Part shown: piece after piece, positions 12,401 to 21,731 of the stretch | Position numbering within the stretch: the stretch's first letter is position 1 | How the letters are laid out: every line of letters starts with the position of its first letter | Assembly (NCBI GenBank): GCA_022036555.1 | Contig: CM039132.1 | Coordinates: 53,602,748-53,666,747, forward strand | Direction of reading: 5' to 3' | Origin: Microstegium vimineum | Taxonomy: Eukaryota; Streptophyta; Magnoliopsida; Poales; Poaceae | DNA: 64,000 nucleotides | Position numbers and translations under genes: made by a program | The notes under the pieces: model-generated | Databases searched by the model: none | What the model was told of the DNA's origin: nothing | What the model saw: the letters and a program-made list of their open reading frames with translations, nothing else

Positions 12401-13099
12401 TCGGGAATTAAGAACTCCTTGGTGCCAAGGCTCTCTCAACAGGCAATTGCTGAACTTGACCACATCCAAACGGCCCTCGCCAGCCAAGTGCTTTCTCAGG
12501 AACCGGATCAGCGCTCCTCACCCTTCGGAAGGCCTGATCACTCCCTGGACAGCGACGCCCTTTATAGAATGCTAAAAGCCAGAGGTCAAGGAACTGATGA
12601 TCGAGCTATCTTCGTCTGGAAGAACCTTGCAACTCCAAGAGTGAAACTTTTCCTATGGCTACTCCTTCAGAGGAGAATCCAATGTCGCGCATTGCTCTTC
12701 AGAAAACGAATAGTGGATTCCCCGTCCTGTGAAATTTGCAATGCGGGGGCTGAATCTCCCGAGCACATCATGTGGGGCTGCACCTTTGGAGAACCAATTT
12801 GGCAACGCCTCGGCATTGTCATCCCGGCTGACTCAGGTATTGAACACCTGCTCTCGATCAATCCCCCGTCTGGGATTCCCCAAGCTCAGTTCCCAGCCTT
12901 CCTCGCTCTTATTTGCTGGCATATATGGAAGGCCCGAAACGCCGAGGTTTTCAGAAACGAGACATCCTCTACTCAGCAGATCCTTAACCTATGCAAGTCC
13001 ACAGCTGAACTATGGCGCCACAGATTCCCTAGAAGGCTCAAACCAATCGTAGATTCCTGGTGCTCCCTTTTGGTGCTAGCCAAACAAGGCCAGGGATAG
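9491..13099 (+). pseudogene. LINE ORF2 (endonuclease-reverse transcriptase), four in-frame stops
   Basis: One reading frame of about 1,200 codons. The N-terminus is an APE-type endonuclease (FISWNVRGLG, QETKL, LLGDFNLV, SDHTPLLL). The middle is reverse transcriptase with LKLDFTKAFNTVN and the YADD catalytic box at 11546-11557. The C-terminus has a zf-RVT domain (VWKNLATPRVKLFLWLLLQR, then CEICNAG and EHIMWGC). The frame is broken only by point stops: TAA 10541-10543, TAG 11195-11197, TAG 11276-11278 and TAG 12299-12301. No frameshift was needed to follow it. The protein would nick target DNA and copy the element RNA at the nick; as it stands it cannot be made. Confidence 0.9.
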
Positions 13100-13274
13100 T
13101 GCTCCTTCTCCAAAACCTCCCTTGACCCTACCTTCTGCTTTGGAGTTATTAGAGGTCACAAACTGTGTGTTCCAATAACGGCATGTAATCCGTAATCATG
13201 TAAACCTCTTGCTGAACATCAGCCATTCGGGGCACAAACACCCCCCCCCCCCGCGTTGACATTAAAAAAAAAAA

Positions 13275-14398
13275 TTGTCAGCCACAGTGAGATTCGGTCT
13301 GGATGATTCTGTTGTATGCATCCTGCACTAATTGAACGGCTCCGCTCGGCTGTGATCGCTACAGCTGCGGCTGCAGCAGCCGTAGGCAGAGTGTACAGTT
13401 TTTAAAAAAGAAAAGAAAAGAAAAAAATACTGTAGCAAAGACTTGTGGCTCCAGCAGCCACAGTTGCAGCAACGGGTACCGATGAGGACGAACACGCTTA
13501 GCAATGCTTTTCTCATCAACAAAACAATCTGTGCCAGCCTGCACAAAAGGATTCATAACAAGCTCACTGTTTTGAGCCTTCTCATGTACATCGCTCTGAT
13601 AACTGATAGATTGACCACATTCTGTTACAACTTCAGTTCTGTTGACTTGTAATGTTCTAGTATTGAGTTTGGGATGGGATTTGTTCTTGATCACTAAATG
13701 TTCTGACAGTTGAGCAAAGACAGACACATCAGGGTTGTGAGTTTTTTTCATGTGACCCTTCAATCAGACAATCACACCGCATATGTGAAATGTGACCGAA
13801 GGCGGTACAGGACGAGGGGGCGGGCTGAGAGAGGTGACAGTGGAGTAGAGTGAGAGAGTGATGAGGCGCCGCCATCCCCCACGAGGAAGAGAAGATACGA
13901 GGAGCATGGGCCCTCAGGCTCATCGACAGCAATTGAGGAGGAAGCCGCCCAGGCCCAGAAAAGCAAATCACCGGTCCAGCTGCGGTCCGGTTGGGAATGC
14001 TGCTGACCCAAATACGACTTCCTCTGTTCGCGGCTCGCGCGATGACCAATTCGCGGTCCACCTGCTCTGCTCAGCATAATAACATGGGACATGGCGCCAA
14101 ATCGAGTAGAAATGGTGCGCGCGCTTCCGTTCCTCTATTCGTGGGGCAGTGGCACACTCTCCGCGGTGCGCAGCGGCAAACATTGCAGCAGATCTGATGC
14201 CTGATGACGATGGCGTTTCCTAATGAAATTTGCACGGACTGCAAGTATGCGTAGTGTGTTAGATAGATGGTACTCCTGTTTCGGTAAAGACAGTGACGGA
14301 TCCCAAAACAGGTTGTGGCCCGGGCTAATTACTAAACTTTTCTCACATCCGAGAAAACCAATAAGTTGGATGACTTTTTTATGTGTATTTTATAATAC
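13275..14398. other. Non-coding DNA after the LINE
   Basis: Holds an imperfect GC-rich inverted motif (CAGCTGCGGCTGCAGCAGCC near 13360 and CCAGCAGCCACAGTTGCAGC near 13450) around a poly-purine run, which may be a small hAT-like MITE without clear ends. Minus-strand open frames at 13729-14092 have no recognisable domain. Confidence 0.4.
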
Positions 14399-14947
14399 TT
14401 AAGGCATATTTTGATTGTCAAAATCTAGTTACTAGTTGGTTAAAAATTAGCTCAAATTGACTAGGTAGTTGACTAACAACTAATTAAAAACTTGGTTAAA
14501 AATTAGCTTATTTATTAACTCTCTTGTTTAGATACACTAGAACTAATTTAAACTAAAATTAACTAGCTAGTAATTAACTTAGGGATCGTTTGGTTCCCTT
14601 CATTTGGAGGAATTGAAATCTACCTTAATAAGCTATTTGGCTTAGAATTTGACATTCCAACACTTTCCAAAGTCCATAATTAAACCTATCTTAAATTCAT
14701 AGGGTGAGAGATGTAACTTGATTCTATAGATCACCATTCCATATTTCTATTTGCACCTTATAACATGTTGTTCAAATTCCCTGAAATACAACAAACAAGT
14801 ATGTCTCTCATATAGTGAATAATAATATGCAATTATAATCCATATATAATTATATTAGCTTAATTAATGTCTCTAAATTATAATTATTAAAATGAATTTA
14901 ATTTCAGTGATCCAAACGGGGCCTTATGGTATTTAAACATGCCCTTA
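14399..14947. mobile_element. Tourist-like MITE, outer element of a nest
   Basis: Left end AGGCATATTTTGATT and right end, read inverted, GGGCATGTTTAAAT form imperfect terminal repeats, each flanked by TTA (14399-14401 and 14945-14947). TTA/TAA duplications are typical of PIF/Harbinger (Tourist) MITEs. The element is interrupted by a second MITE. Confidence 0.65.
14582..14923. mobile_element. Tourist-like MITE nested inside another
   Basis: Starts GGGATCGTTTGGTTCC and ends TGATCCAAACGGGGCC (inverted: GGCCCCGTTTGGATCA), with TTA on both sides (14579-14581, 14924-14926). The 342-bp length, end sequence and duplication fit a Tourist-type MITE. Confidence 0.72.
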
Positions 14948-14999
14948 TTCACATAGTTTTAGATCCGCCCCCTAAAGAAAGATAGCTTTTTAGAATTAA

Positions 15000-15978
15000 C
15001 TAGCAAACATGTCCGTACGTTGCAATGGGAGAAAAAGCTATTAAATATTTTGGCAAACAACAATAAAAAATATCATATATTTGATTAGTTATGTTTTATC
15101 ATTTTTATAAAATTTTAAACCTAATTTATTTTATGATGACCATGACTTTCATAATATGTTAATGTTTACAATATTTGTAGTTGAGTAGGATAATAAAAAG
15201 ATATAAAATTCTATTGGATATCGGTTGTTTCCAAATTCTCTTTTCTTTCTGCCGTATCCTTCCCCTGCCGTCCCGTACGTTTGTTTTGACAGCTCCTCCG
15301 GTTTCCCCAATTTCGATCTCATCACGCGCGGAGGCCGCTCGTCGTTGGCTTGCACCTCCGCCCGGCGCAAGAGAACGTACTGCGCCCGCGCCTCCGCGAG
15401 CAACGTCGCCCCGCGCCGCCGCACGGCCTACCTCGTCGCCGTCTAATTCCTACCCTTCTACCTCGAGGATCCAGGCATCCAGCGGTTCCCGTCGTGTGGC
15501 TCACTGCCTCCTCTTCGTGGCGGCTGCCTCCTCCCTTGCCTCGTCCACTCTCGGCCTGCACAAGGCACAACGGACGACGTCGTCGCCGAGGCGAGGCTTG
15601 GCTGCGCGGCAGGGGCGCAAGCACCGCGTCGGCCGGACGGCCGCCAGGCACACCACAGCTCTCTGTATGCTTGTGTGCAGGTACCAGACAGTGCACCGGC
15701 TGCCGGGAGGCCGAGGCGGATGGCCTCGCGGGCGCGAATGACGAGCGCCACCGTAACAGGAGAGGGAGGGGCCACGGATGGATGGCGAGCGCCGACTGTC
15801 ACGAGCCCGACTCTGTGCTTGGGCGGGAGGAGCCTGGCGAGCAGGTAGAACGGTAGATGCAAGAGAATGGGCCGTGAGTGGGCCAAAATAGAGCCAGTGA
15901 TAGGACAGTTGGGCAAATTAGAATGGACTGGACGAAAGAAAGAACTAGAAATTTTGCCTTTTTATTATTAGGTATAGA
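15000..15978 (-). mobile_element. Non-autonomous Helitron with a GC-rich insert
   Basis: Read on the minus strand, the left terminus is TCTATACCTAATAATAAAA, matching the conserved 5' end of grass Helitrons. The right terminus is CATTGCAACGTACGGACATG followed by TTTGCTAG, matching the conserved 3' region that ends CTAG. It lies between host A and T (15979 and 14999), with no target duplication, as Helitrons do. No Rep/helicase is present. The interior (about 15280-15860) is strongly GC-rich while the ends are AT-rich, which suggests captured host sequence. I do not recognise the protein it came from. Confidence 0.82.
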
Positions 15979-16759
15979 TGAGTCTGTCTTGCCAAGCACC
16001 TAACACGCTAGCAGGGGAACAAATCACTGTCACACGCATCAAAAAGCTAAGACTGTAATCAAAAGATATCACATCCAAAATTACGAACTAAAAAATCCAT
16101 GATCACCACATGCATCCATTAGATCCAGAAAAAGATAACTTTCCATACTTATTCTATTTTATTTACAAAACAAAAACGTAAATAAATATGTATTTTAGAT
16201 AATAGATGATACAACCATCCGGACATTTCAGAGTACTTATTTTTTTTTCACAAACACATATGTACTTGATTAATGTGACACAAGTTTTGATTTCAACCCA
16301 CCTTTTTTTCATTTAAACACACAACTTATCTGTTAGCCACCAATTATAACATGGGAATGCAACATGATCTTAATCATGTGGGTTAGTCCCTCCTATGCGA
16401 TGGAGAAATTTTTTAAATCCCTTAACTGTCACTAGGTTCTCATGTCATAGACACATTTGGGTCCGTCTGCTATGCCTACACACGGGATGGTATATAAGGA
16501 ATTGTTTTTCTTTCGGTGGCATTAAAGTGACGCCCTATTCACTTGGCTTATCAATCATGTTCAGCCACAGAAACTACATAATTTATGCAACATTAGTTCC
16601 ATGTTCATCCCCAAAGTTTATCTACCATAACAGTCACATACTGCTGATTTTTTGCAACATCAGTTCCAATTCTTTTCATCAGCAATTGCATAATAGTTAT
16701 TGCTATTCTCTAAGTCGTGATCAACTTTAAGTACTGTTCATTATGAACTATGAAGGTAA
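15979..16759. other. AT-rich intergenic DNA
   Basis: No supported gene or repeat boundary. A 111-codon open frame on the plus strand (16395-16730) has no recognisable domain. Confidence 0.5.
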
Positions 16760-17048
16760 TTACATTAAGAGTTAAATGCACCGTAGGTACATTAACTTTT
16801 GATGGTGTGTCATTTAGGTCCACCAACTTTTAAATTATATTTTTAGGTCCATCAACTTTCAAACTATACTTTTGGTCCATTAACTATTGTTGGTGTGTCA
16901 TCTAGGTCCATCAACTTCCACATTACATTTTTCGGTCCTAAACTTTTAAACTGGTTCACCGTAGGTCCATACCCCTGCAGTTAGCGAATAGATCTGACAT
17001 GACACACAAAATAAGCAGACACCATGGAGTACGAGAATGTTTAAAATA

Positions 17049-17049
<1 letters not shown>

Positions 17050-17111
<62 letters not shown>
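17050..17111. repeat. (AT)n microsatellite, left arm of foldback element
   Basis: Uninterrupted AT dinucleotide run of about 62 bp inside the left arm of the MULE-type element. Confidence 0.95.
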
Positions 17112-17112
<1 letters not shown>

Positions 17113-17307
17113 CATTATGTTCTTTTCTATGCATTGTTCCATATTATATTTCATTTTCTTTTCCACTTATCAACATTTTTCTTTATGTAGTGGGTTTTTA
17201 TTTTTAATGTTTTTTGTTCCCCTTATATTTCATTTCGATAATATGAAAAAAAATCATAGCAAAATAAATAAGAAAAAATGGAAATATAAAATAATAATTA
17301 TATGCTA

Positions 17308-17309
<2 letters not shown>

Positions 17310-17361
<52 letters not shown>
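17310..17361. repeat. (AT)n microsatellite near the centre of the foldback element
   Basis: Second AT dinucleotide run of about 52 bp, at the junction between the left and right arms. Confidence 0.95.
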
Positions 17362-17365
<4 letters not shown>

Positions 17366-17807
17366 TTAAATAGAAAATAATTAATCAAAATAGAAGGGGA
17401 ACAAAAACATTTAAAAACATTTAAAAGGAAAAACCCACTAAATAAAAAATAACAATCAATAAGTGAAAGAGAAAATAAATATAATATGGTACGATGCATA
17501 TAAATAAAGAATTGAATTTTACACATTGATGCATATAAATAAAGAATTGAATTTTACACATTTCTACTCTATGGTGGTCGCTTATTTTGCATGTAATGTT
17601 AGATCTATTGGCTAATTGCAGTGGTATGGACCTATGGTGAACCAATTAAAAAGTTTAATGACCAAAAATGTAATTTGAAAGTTGATGGACCTAGATGATA
17701 CATCACCAAAAGTTAATGAACCCAAAATGCAATTTGAAAGTTGATAGACTTAGATGACACACCACCAAGAGTTAATGGACTTACGGTGCATTTAACTCTT
17801 ACATTAA

Positions 17808-18220
17808 TGATGATTTGGTATTTTTTTAGGTAGACATGACTTCATTGCAGAACACCAAGAACTTCTTCAGATCACAGTTTGAGCTTCTTCTCTACTTCGA
17901 GTCAAGAGAAGTTACTCCCCACGCATCAAAAGCTTGGTTCCTTTATTTATTTTCTGCGCATTTTCAGTTCTTTCTTTGTTTCTTGAGTTTTCCCCCTAGT
18001 TTGGTTCCTGTACCTTTTTTCTTTTTGCTTCTAGCTATTTTTTTAATAAAATCACAGTAGGGGCTTGTCCTTCCTATTTACCCTAAAAAAAAACGAAGTG
18101 AGGAACGGGAAGTGTGGGCACCAAGAGAGGAACGGAGAGCACGGTCCCACCCACAGCATTCATTCATATAAAAATAACATCCGGATTCCCACACCAAGTA
18201 GAGAATTCACTGAGTATATA
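17808..18220. other. Intergenic DNA
   Basis: No recognisable feature; T-rich with short open frames only. Confidence 0.5.
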
Positions 18221-18480
18221 GTCCCTCCATCCTAAATTATAAGATATTTCAAGAATCTTGGAGAGTCAAACTATATCAAGTTTTACCAAACTTATATAAC
18301 AATATAATAACATTTATGATGTTAACTAAACATCATTAGATTCGTTATCAATTATATTTTCATAGTATACCTATTTGATATCATAAATCTTTATAGTTTT
18401 TTCTATAACCATGGGTCAAACTTGAGATGTTTTGACTCTCCAAGATTCTTAGAACGTCTTATAATTTGGAATGAAGGGAC
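18221..18480. mobile_element. Stowaway-like MITE
   Basis: Begins GTCCCTCCATCCTAAATTAT and ends, inverted, GTCCCTTCATTCCAAATTAT. The internal parts AATCTTGGAGAGTCAAA and TTTGACTCTCCAAGATTCTT are also inverted copies. Size and end sequence fit the grass Stowaway group. The right end abuts the copia LTR. Confidence 0.8.
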
Positions 18481-18489
18481 TTAAACTCC

Positions 18490-18915
18490 TGCTGATCACT
18501 CCTACCCTTTTTCTCTCTGCTGACAGAGGTACAGAGATGATGGCAATAGGTCATTCCTTAGTACTAACTAGGTACAAGAGTAGTTAGAGGTACATCAGCT
18601 AGTATGGCTGATACTAGGAGTACATTGTGGCTCATCTAAGCCTGCACCTTATGTGTAAGGAGTAGGTAGTTGTGTACCTTGTATGGTACATGTATTTGTG
18701 TATATAACACTATGCAATGCAATGAGAAAAGACAGCTTCTTTGCCATCATATCAGAGTTCAGTTCTCTGCCAACGTAGAGAACCTGTGTGTGTGTGTGTA
18801 GAGAGAGCTCAAGCTCTTCTTCTACCTTGGAGCAGGGGAGAGGGAGAGGGAGAGGGAGAGGAGAGGAGAGGAGAGCAGGTGCTGCTCACCTGGGCATTGG
18901 GTGCAAGTGCCAACA
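18490..18915 (+). repeat. Copia 5' LTR
   Basis: Shares long blocks with the 20807-21218 copy, for example TAGTACTAACTAGGTACAAG. A TATATAA box is at 18701-18707. A (GGGAGA)n run near 18835-18860 is longer here than in the 3' LTR. Confidence 0.9.
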
Positions 18916-19091
18916 ATTGGTATTAGAGCCGTACACATCGCTGAGCTCAACCGCCGGTGATGGATACGAGCACCGGGGCCAAGGGGGACGGCGGCTCGGG
19001 GAAGGACAAGCTGGCGGGACAGCCGCTAGTCGTTTAGCCCCAGGCGGAGGTGCGCACGGTGCGGGAGTTTGGCGGAGCCAGCTCCTGACCA

Positions 19092-20763
19092 ATGCTCACC
19101 CTCACTAACTACGGCGAGTGGGCGGTCCACATGAAGTGGAAGCTGCGCGCGCGGAAGTGGTGGGCTGTTGTGGAGACTGGCAACGCTGGCGAGGATGCGG
19201 AGGTGGGCGTCATGGAGGCGCTCATGGCGTCCACGCCCAACGAGTACCATGAGGTCATCGGCCGCAATGACACGACCAAGGAGGCCTAGGAGATGTTGGC
19301 GTCGTTCCGTGTCGGCTCGGAGCGGGCCAAGAAGGCCAAGGCGCGGGAGTGCCCGGAGAAGAAGCCGGAGAAGAAGGAGGAGGCGCACCTGGCTCGGGAC
19401 GACAGCGACGACGAATGCGCGCTGCTGATGGGTGCGTACTGCGCGCTGCAGGAAGACGAAGCAGAGGAGGAGACGGTGGAGCAGGGGACTACGCCGCCGG
19501 CTGTTCACCTTGACGAGTTGCGCGCGCAGGTCCACCTAGGCACTGTCGGCAATAGCCTAGAACATAGGTGGTACCTCGACTCCGGGGCCAGCAACTACAT
19601 GACTGGTTGCCGCGCCGCATTCTCCGACCTCGACGAACGCAAGACCGGATCGATCAAGTTGAGATGGCTCGCGGTGCAAATCCGCGGCCAAGGGACCGTC
19701 ATGTTCAGGTGCCGGAACGGCAAACACCGTGCGCTCACCGAGGTCTACTTCATCCCAGAGCTTCGTTCAAGCATCGTCAGCCTGGGGCAGCTTGACGAGC
19801 ACGGCACAGAGATCCTGATCCGCGACGGCGTGCTGAGGATCAAAGACAGAGAGCAGCGTCTTCTCGCCAAGGTATCGCGCTCTCGGAATCGTCTCTATCT
19901 TCTAGACCTCAAGGTGGAGCAGCCTGCGTGTCTAGCTGCAGTGAGCGCGGAGGAACCATGGCTCTGGCATGGCCGGTTCAGCCATCTGAGCTTTGAGGCG
20001 CTCGGTCGACTTGAGAAGATGGTGGTCGACCTACCACTGATCAAGCACGCCGGCGAGCTGTGCGACAGCTGCCTGGCGGGGAAGCAGCGGAGGATGTCGT
20101 TCCCAAAGAAGGCGAAGTACCAGGCGGAGGATTTGCTCGAGCTGGTCCATGGGGATCTTTGCGGGCCAATCACTCCGGCGACACACGATGGCCGGAAGTA
20201 CTTCCTCCTGCTCGTGGACGACAGTAGCCGCTAATGTGGCTGTGGCTGCTGACCAGCAAGGATCAGGCGGCATAGGCAATCAAGGCCTTCCAAGCTCGAG
20301 CAGAGGCGGAATCAGGGAAGAAGCTCAAGGTGCTCAGAACTGACCGCGGCGGCGAGTTCACGTCGGTCGAGTTCGCCACCTACTGCGCTGACAAGGGGGT
20401 AGTGCGTCATCACATCGCACCCTACTCGCCGCAGCAGAATGTCGCAGCGGCCACCGCGGCATGCCAAGTGGTGTGGCTGCGCCGGTTGATGGGGGAGCTC
20501 ACCGGCGCCAAAGTTCATTCACCTGCGCTCAAGGTGGACAACCAGCTAGCCATTGCATTGGCAAAGAACCCAGTTCTTCATGATCGAAGCAAGCACATCG
20601 ACGTGAAGTTCCACTTCCTTCGGGATTGTGTGGAAGAAGGGCAGATCAACATTGAATTTGTTGAGACTGGGAAGCAACTTGCAGATATCCTCACCAAATC
20701 GCTTGGAAGACTCAGGTTCTCTGAACTGAGGAAGTTGATTGGAATGGTAGAGGTCAAGGCATG
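19092..20763 (+). pseudogene. Copia gag-pol remnant with large deletions
   Basis: The gag start (19092-19289) is cut by a TAG at 19287-19289 and then jumps to a Lys/Glu-rich tail, so most of gag including its zinc knuckle is missing. Protease follows (WYLDSGASNYMTG), then integrase (HGRFSHLSFEAL, CDSCLAGKQ, HGDLCGPI, DDSSR). A 1-nt deletion at about 20233 and a TAG at 20273-20275 break the integrase core, which continues as RTDRGGEFTS and YSPQQN. At about 20440 the sequence jumps straight to the RNase H end (ATAACQVVWLRRLMGEL, then SKHIDVKFHFLRD). The element could move only with proteins from a relative. Confidence 0.88.
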
Positions 20764-20806
20764 AGTCAGCAGCAGATTAGGGGAAGAATTGTAAGACTTA
20801 AACTCC

Positions 20807-21218
20807 TGCTGATCATTCCTACCCTTTTGTTCTCGGTCAGCCCGACTGACATTGGTATAGAGATGATGGCAATAGGCCATTCCTTAGTACTAACTAGGTA
20901 CAAGAGTAGTTAGAGGTACATCAACTAGTATGGCTGGTATTAGGAGTACATTATGGTTGATCTAAGCCTGTACCTTAGGTGTAAGGAGTAGGTAGTTGTG
21001 TATCTTGTATGATACATGTATTTGTGTATATAACACTATGCAATGCAATGAGAAAAGACAGCTTCTTAACCATCATATCAGAGTTCAGTTCTCTGCCAAC
21101 GTAGAGAACCTGTGTGTGTGTAGAGAGCTCAAACTCTTCTTCTACCTTGGAGCAGGGGAGAGGGAGAGGAGAGCAGAGCAGGTGCTGCTCACCTGGGCAT
21201 TGGGTGCAAGTGCCAACA
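20807..21218 (+). repeat. Copia 3' LTR
   Basis: Second LTR of the element, preceded by a short purine tract (ATTAGGGGAAG near 20776) that could be the polypurine tract. It carries many substitutions and shorter GT and GA runs relative to the 5' LTR, so the insertion is not recent. Confidence 0.88.
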
Positions 21219-21731
21219 CAATCATCAATATTATTGTACATAAGAAACAAGTAAACATCTGGATAAATATAGTAATGAAGTCCAAGCCCAACAGTAACTT
21301 CAAAAAAAAAAGTAGAGAGCGAAGGTATGCTTTATTGTTACAGAAAGCTTTTCAGTGACACTGAAGGAAACAACCATAAAATATCTTCGACCATCCTTGT
21401 TATGAGATCCCTGTAGCCTTCGACTAAACTGAAGTTGCATCAATATTCTAGCAACTCCAGCAGCTAGAAACGTTGCTTTCATATATGCTGCAAAGTCAAA
21501 ATGACACGGCATCACCTCATTTGTATTAAAAATTGCAAAAGTAATTGCAAAGAGTGATGAAACTGTATAGATTCGTGCAGAGAAAAAAAAAAGTAATGTC
21601 ATTGTTGAGACGTACCAGCTTGTTGTGCCATAATCTGCAATTATTTGCCTTAACGACAAAAGGTCAATAATTTACATGATACTAGCCTCATAGAAATGGG
21701 CTTTAAGTGCAACCAAACTGACCATGGACAA
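21219..21731. other. Region downstream of the NLR with an unassigned hydrophobic ORF
   Basis: The 3' flank of the NLR gene. A minus-strand frame (21300-21659, 119 codons) is hydrophobic in its first two thirds (for example SSLFAITFAIF) and contains plausible splice signals (GTACGT and CTATACAG around 21560-21620). It could be an exon of a separate small membrane protein, or simply 3' UTR. I do not recognise a family. Confidence 0.3.

Larger units (their letters stand above)
6460..13274 (+). mobile_element. L1-type LINE (non-LTR retrotransposon), inactivated
   Basis: A 6.8-kb unit with plant L1 organisation: a GC-rich 5' end, ORF1 with paired zinc knuckles (6487-9306), a 184-bp spacer, ORF2 with endonuclease, reverse transcriptase and C-terminal Zn domain (9491-13099), a short 3' UTR and an 11-A tail (13264-13274). 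The start is approximate because no clear target duplication was found on inspection. Both ORFs carry stops or frameshifts. Its GC-rich composition contrasts with the AT-rich flanks. Confidence 0.9.
16760..17807. mobile_element. Mutator-type foldback element with 9-bp target duplication
   Basis: The perfect 9-bp repeat TTACATTAA flanks the unit (16760-16768 and 17799-17807). The ends are GAGTTAAATGCACCGTA in inverted orientation. The inverted repeats continue inward for more than 280 bp, and the internal parts also pair (the TTTTTGTTCCCC and AGTGGGTTTTT motifs recur inverted), so almost the whole 1,030 bp is palindromic. The 9-bp duplication and long TIRs indicate a MULE-derived non-autonomous element. 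No transposase is encoded. Confidence 0.88.
18490..21218 (+). mobile_element. Ty1/copia retrotransposon, internally deleted
   Basis: About 2.7 kb bounded by two related LTRs (18490-18915 and 20807-21218) that start TGCTGATCA and end GTGCCAACA. A primer-binding site complementary to initiator tRNA-Met (TGGTATTAGAGC, 18918-18929) follows the left LTR. The interior keeps parts of gag, protease, integrase and the last part of RNase H, but nearly all of the reverse transcriptase is gone. No 5-bp target duplication is evident. A 9-12 bp string (ACTTAAACTCC) precedes both LTRs. Confidence 0.9.

Noticed and set aside
13729..14092. Pair of minus-strand frames of about 106-110 codons
   Set aside because: Overlapping frames with no domain; probably chance openings in GC-rich DNA.
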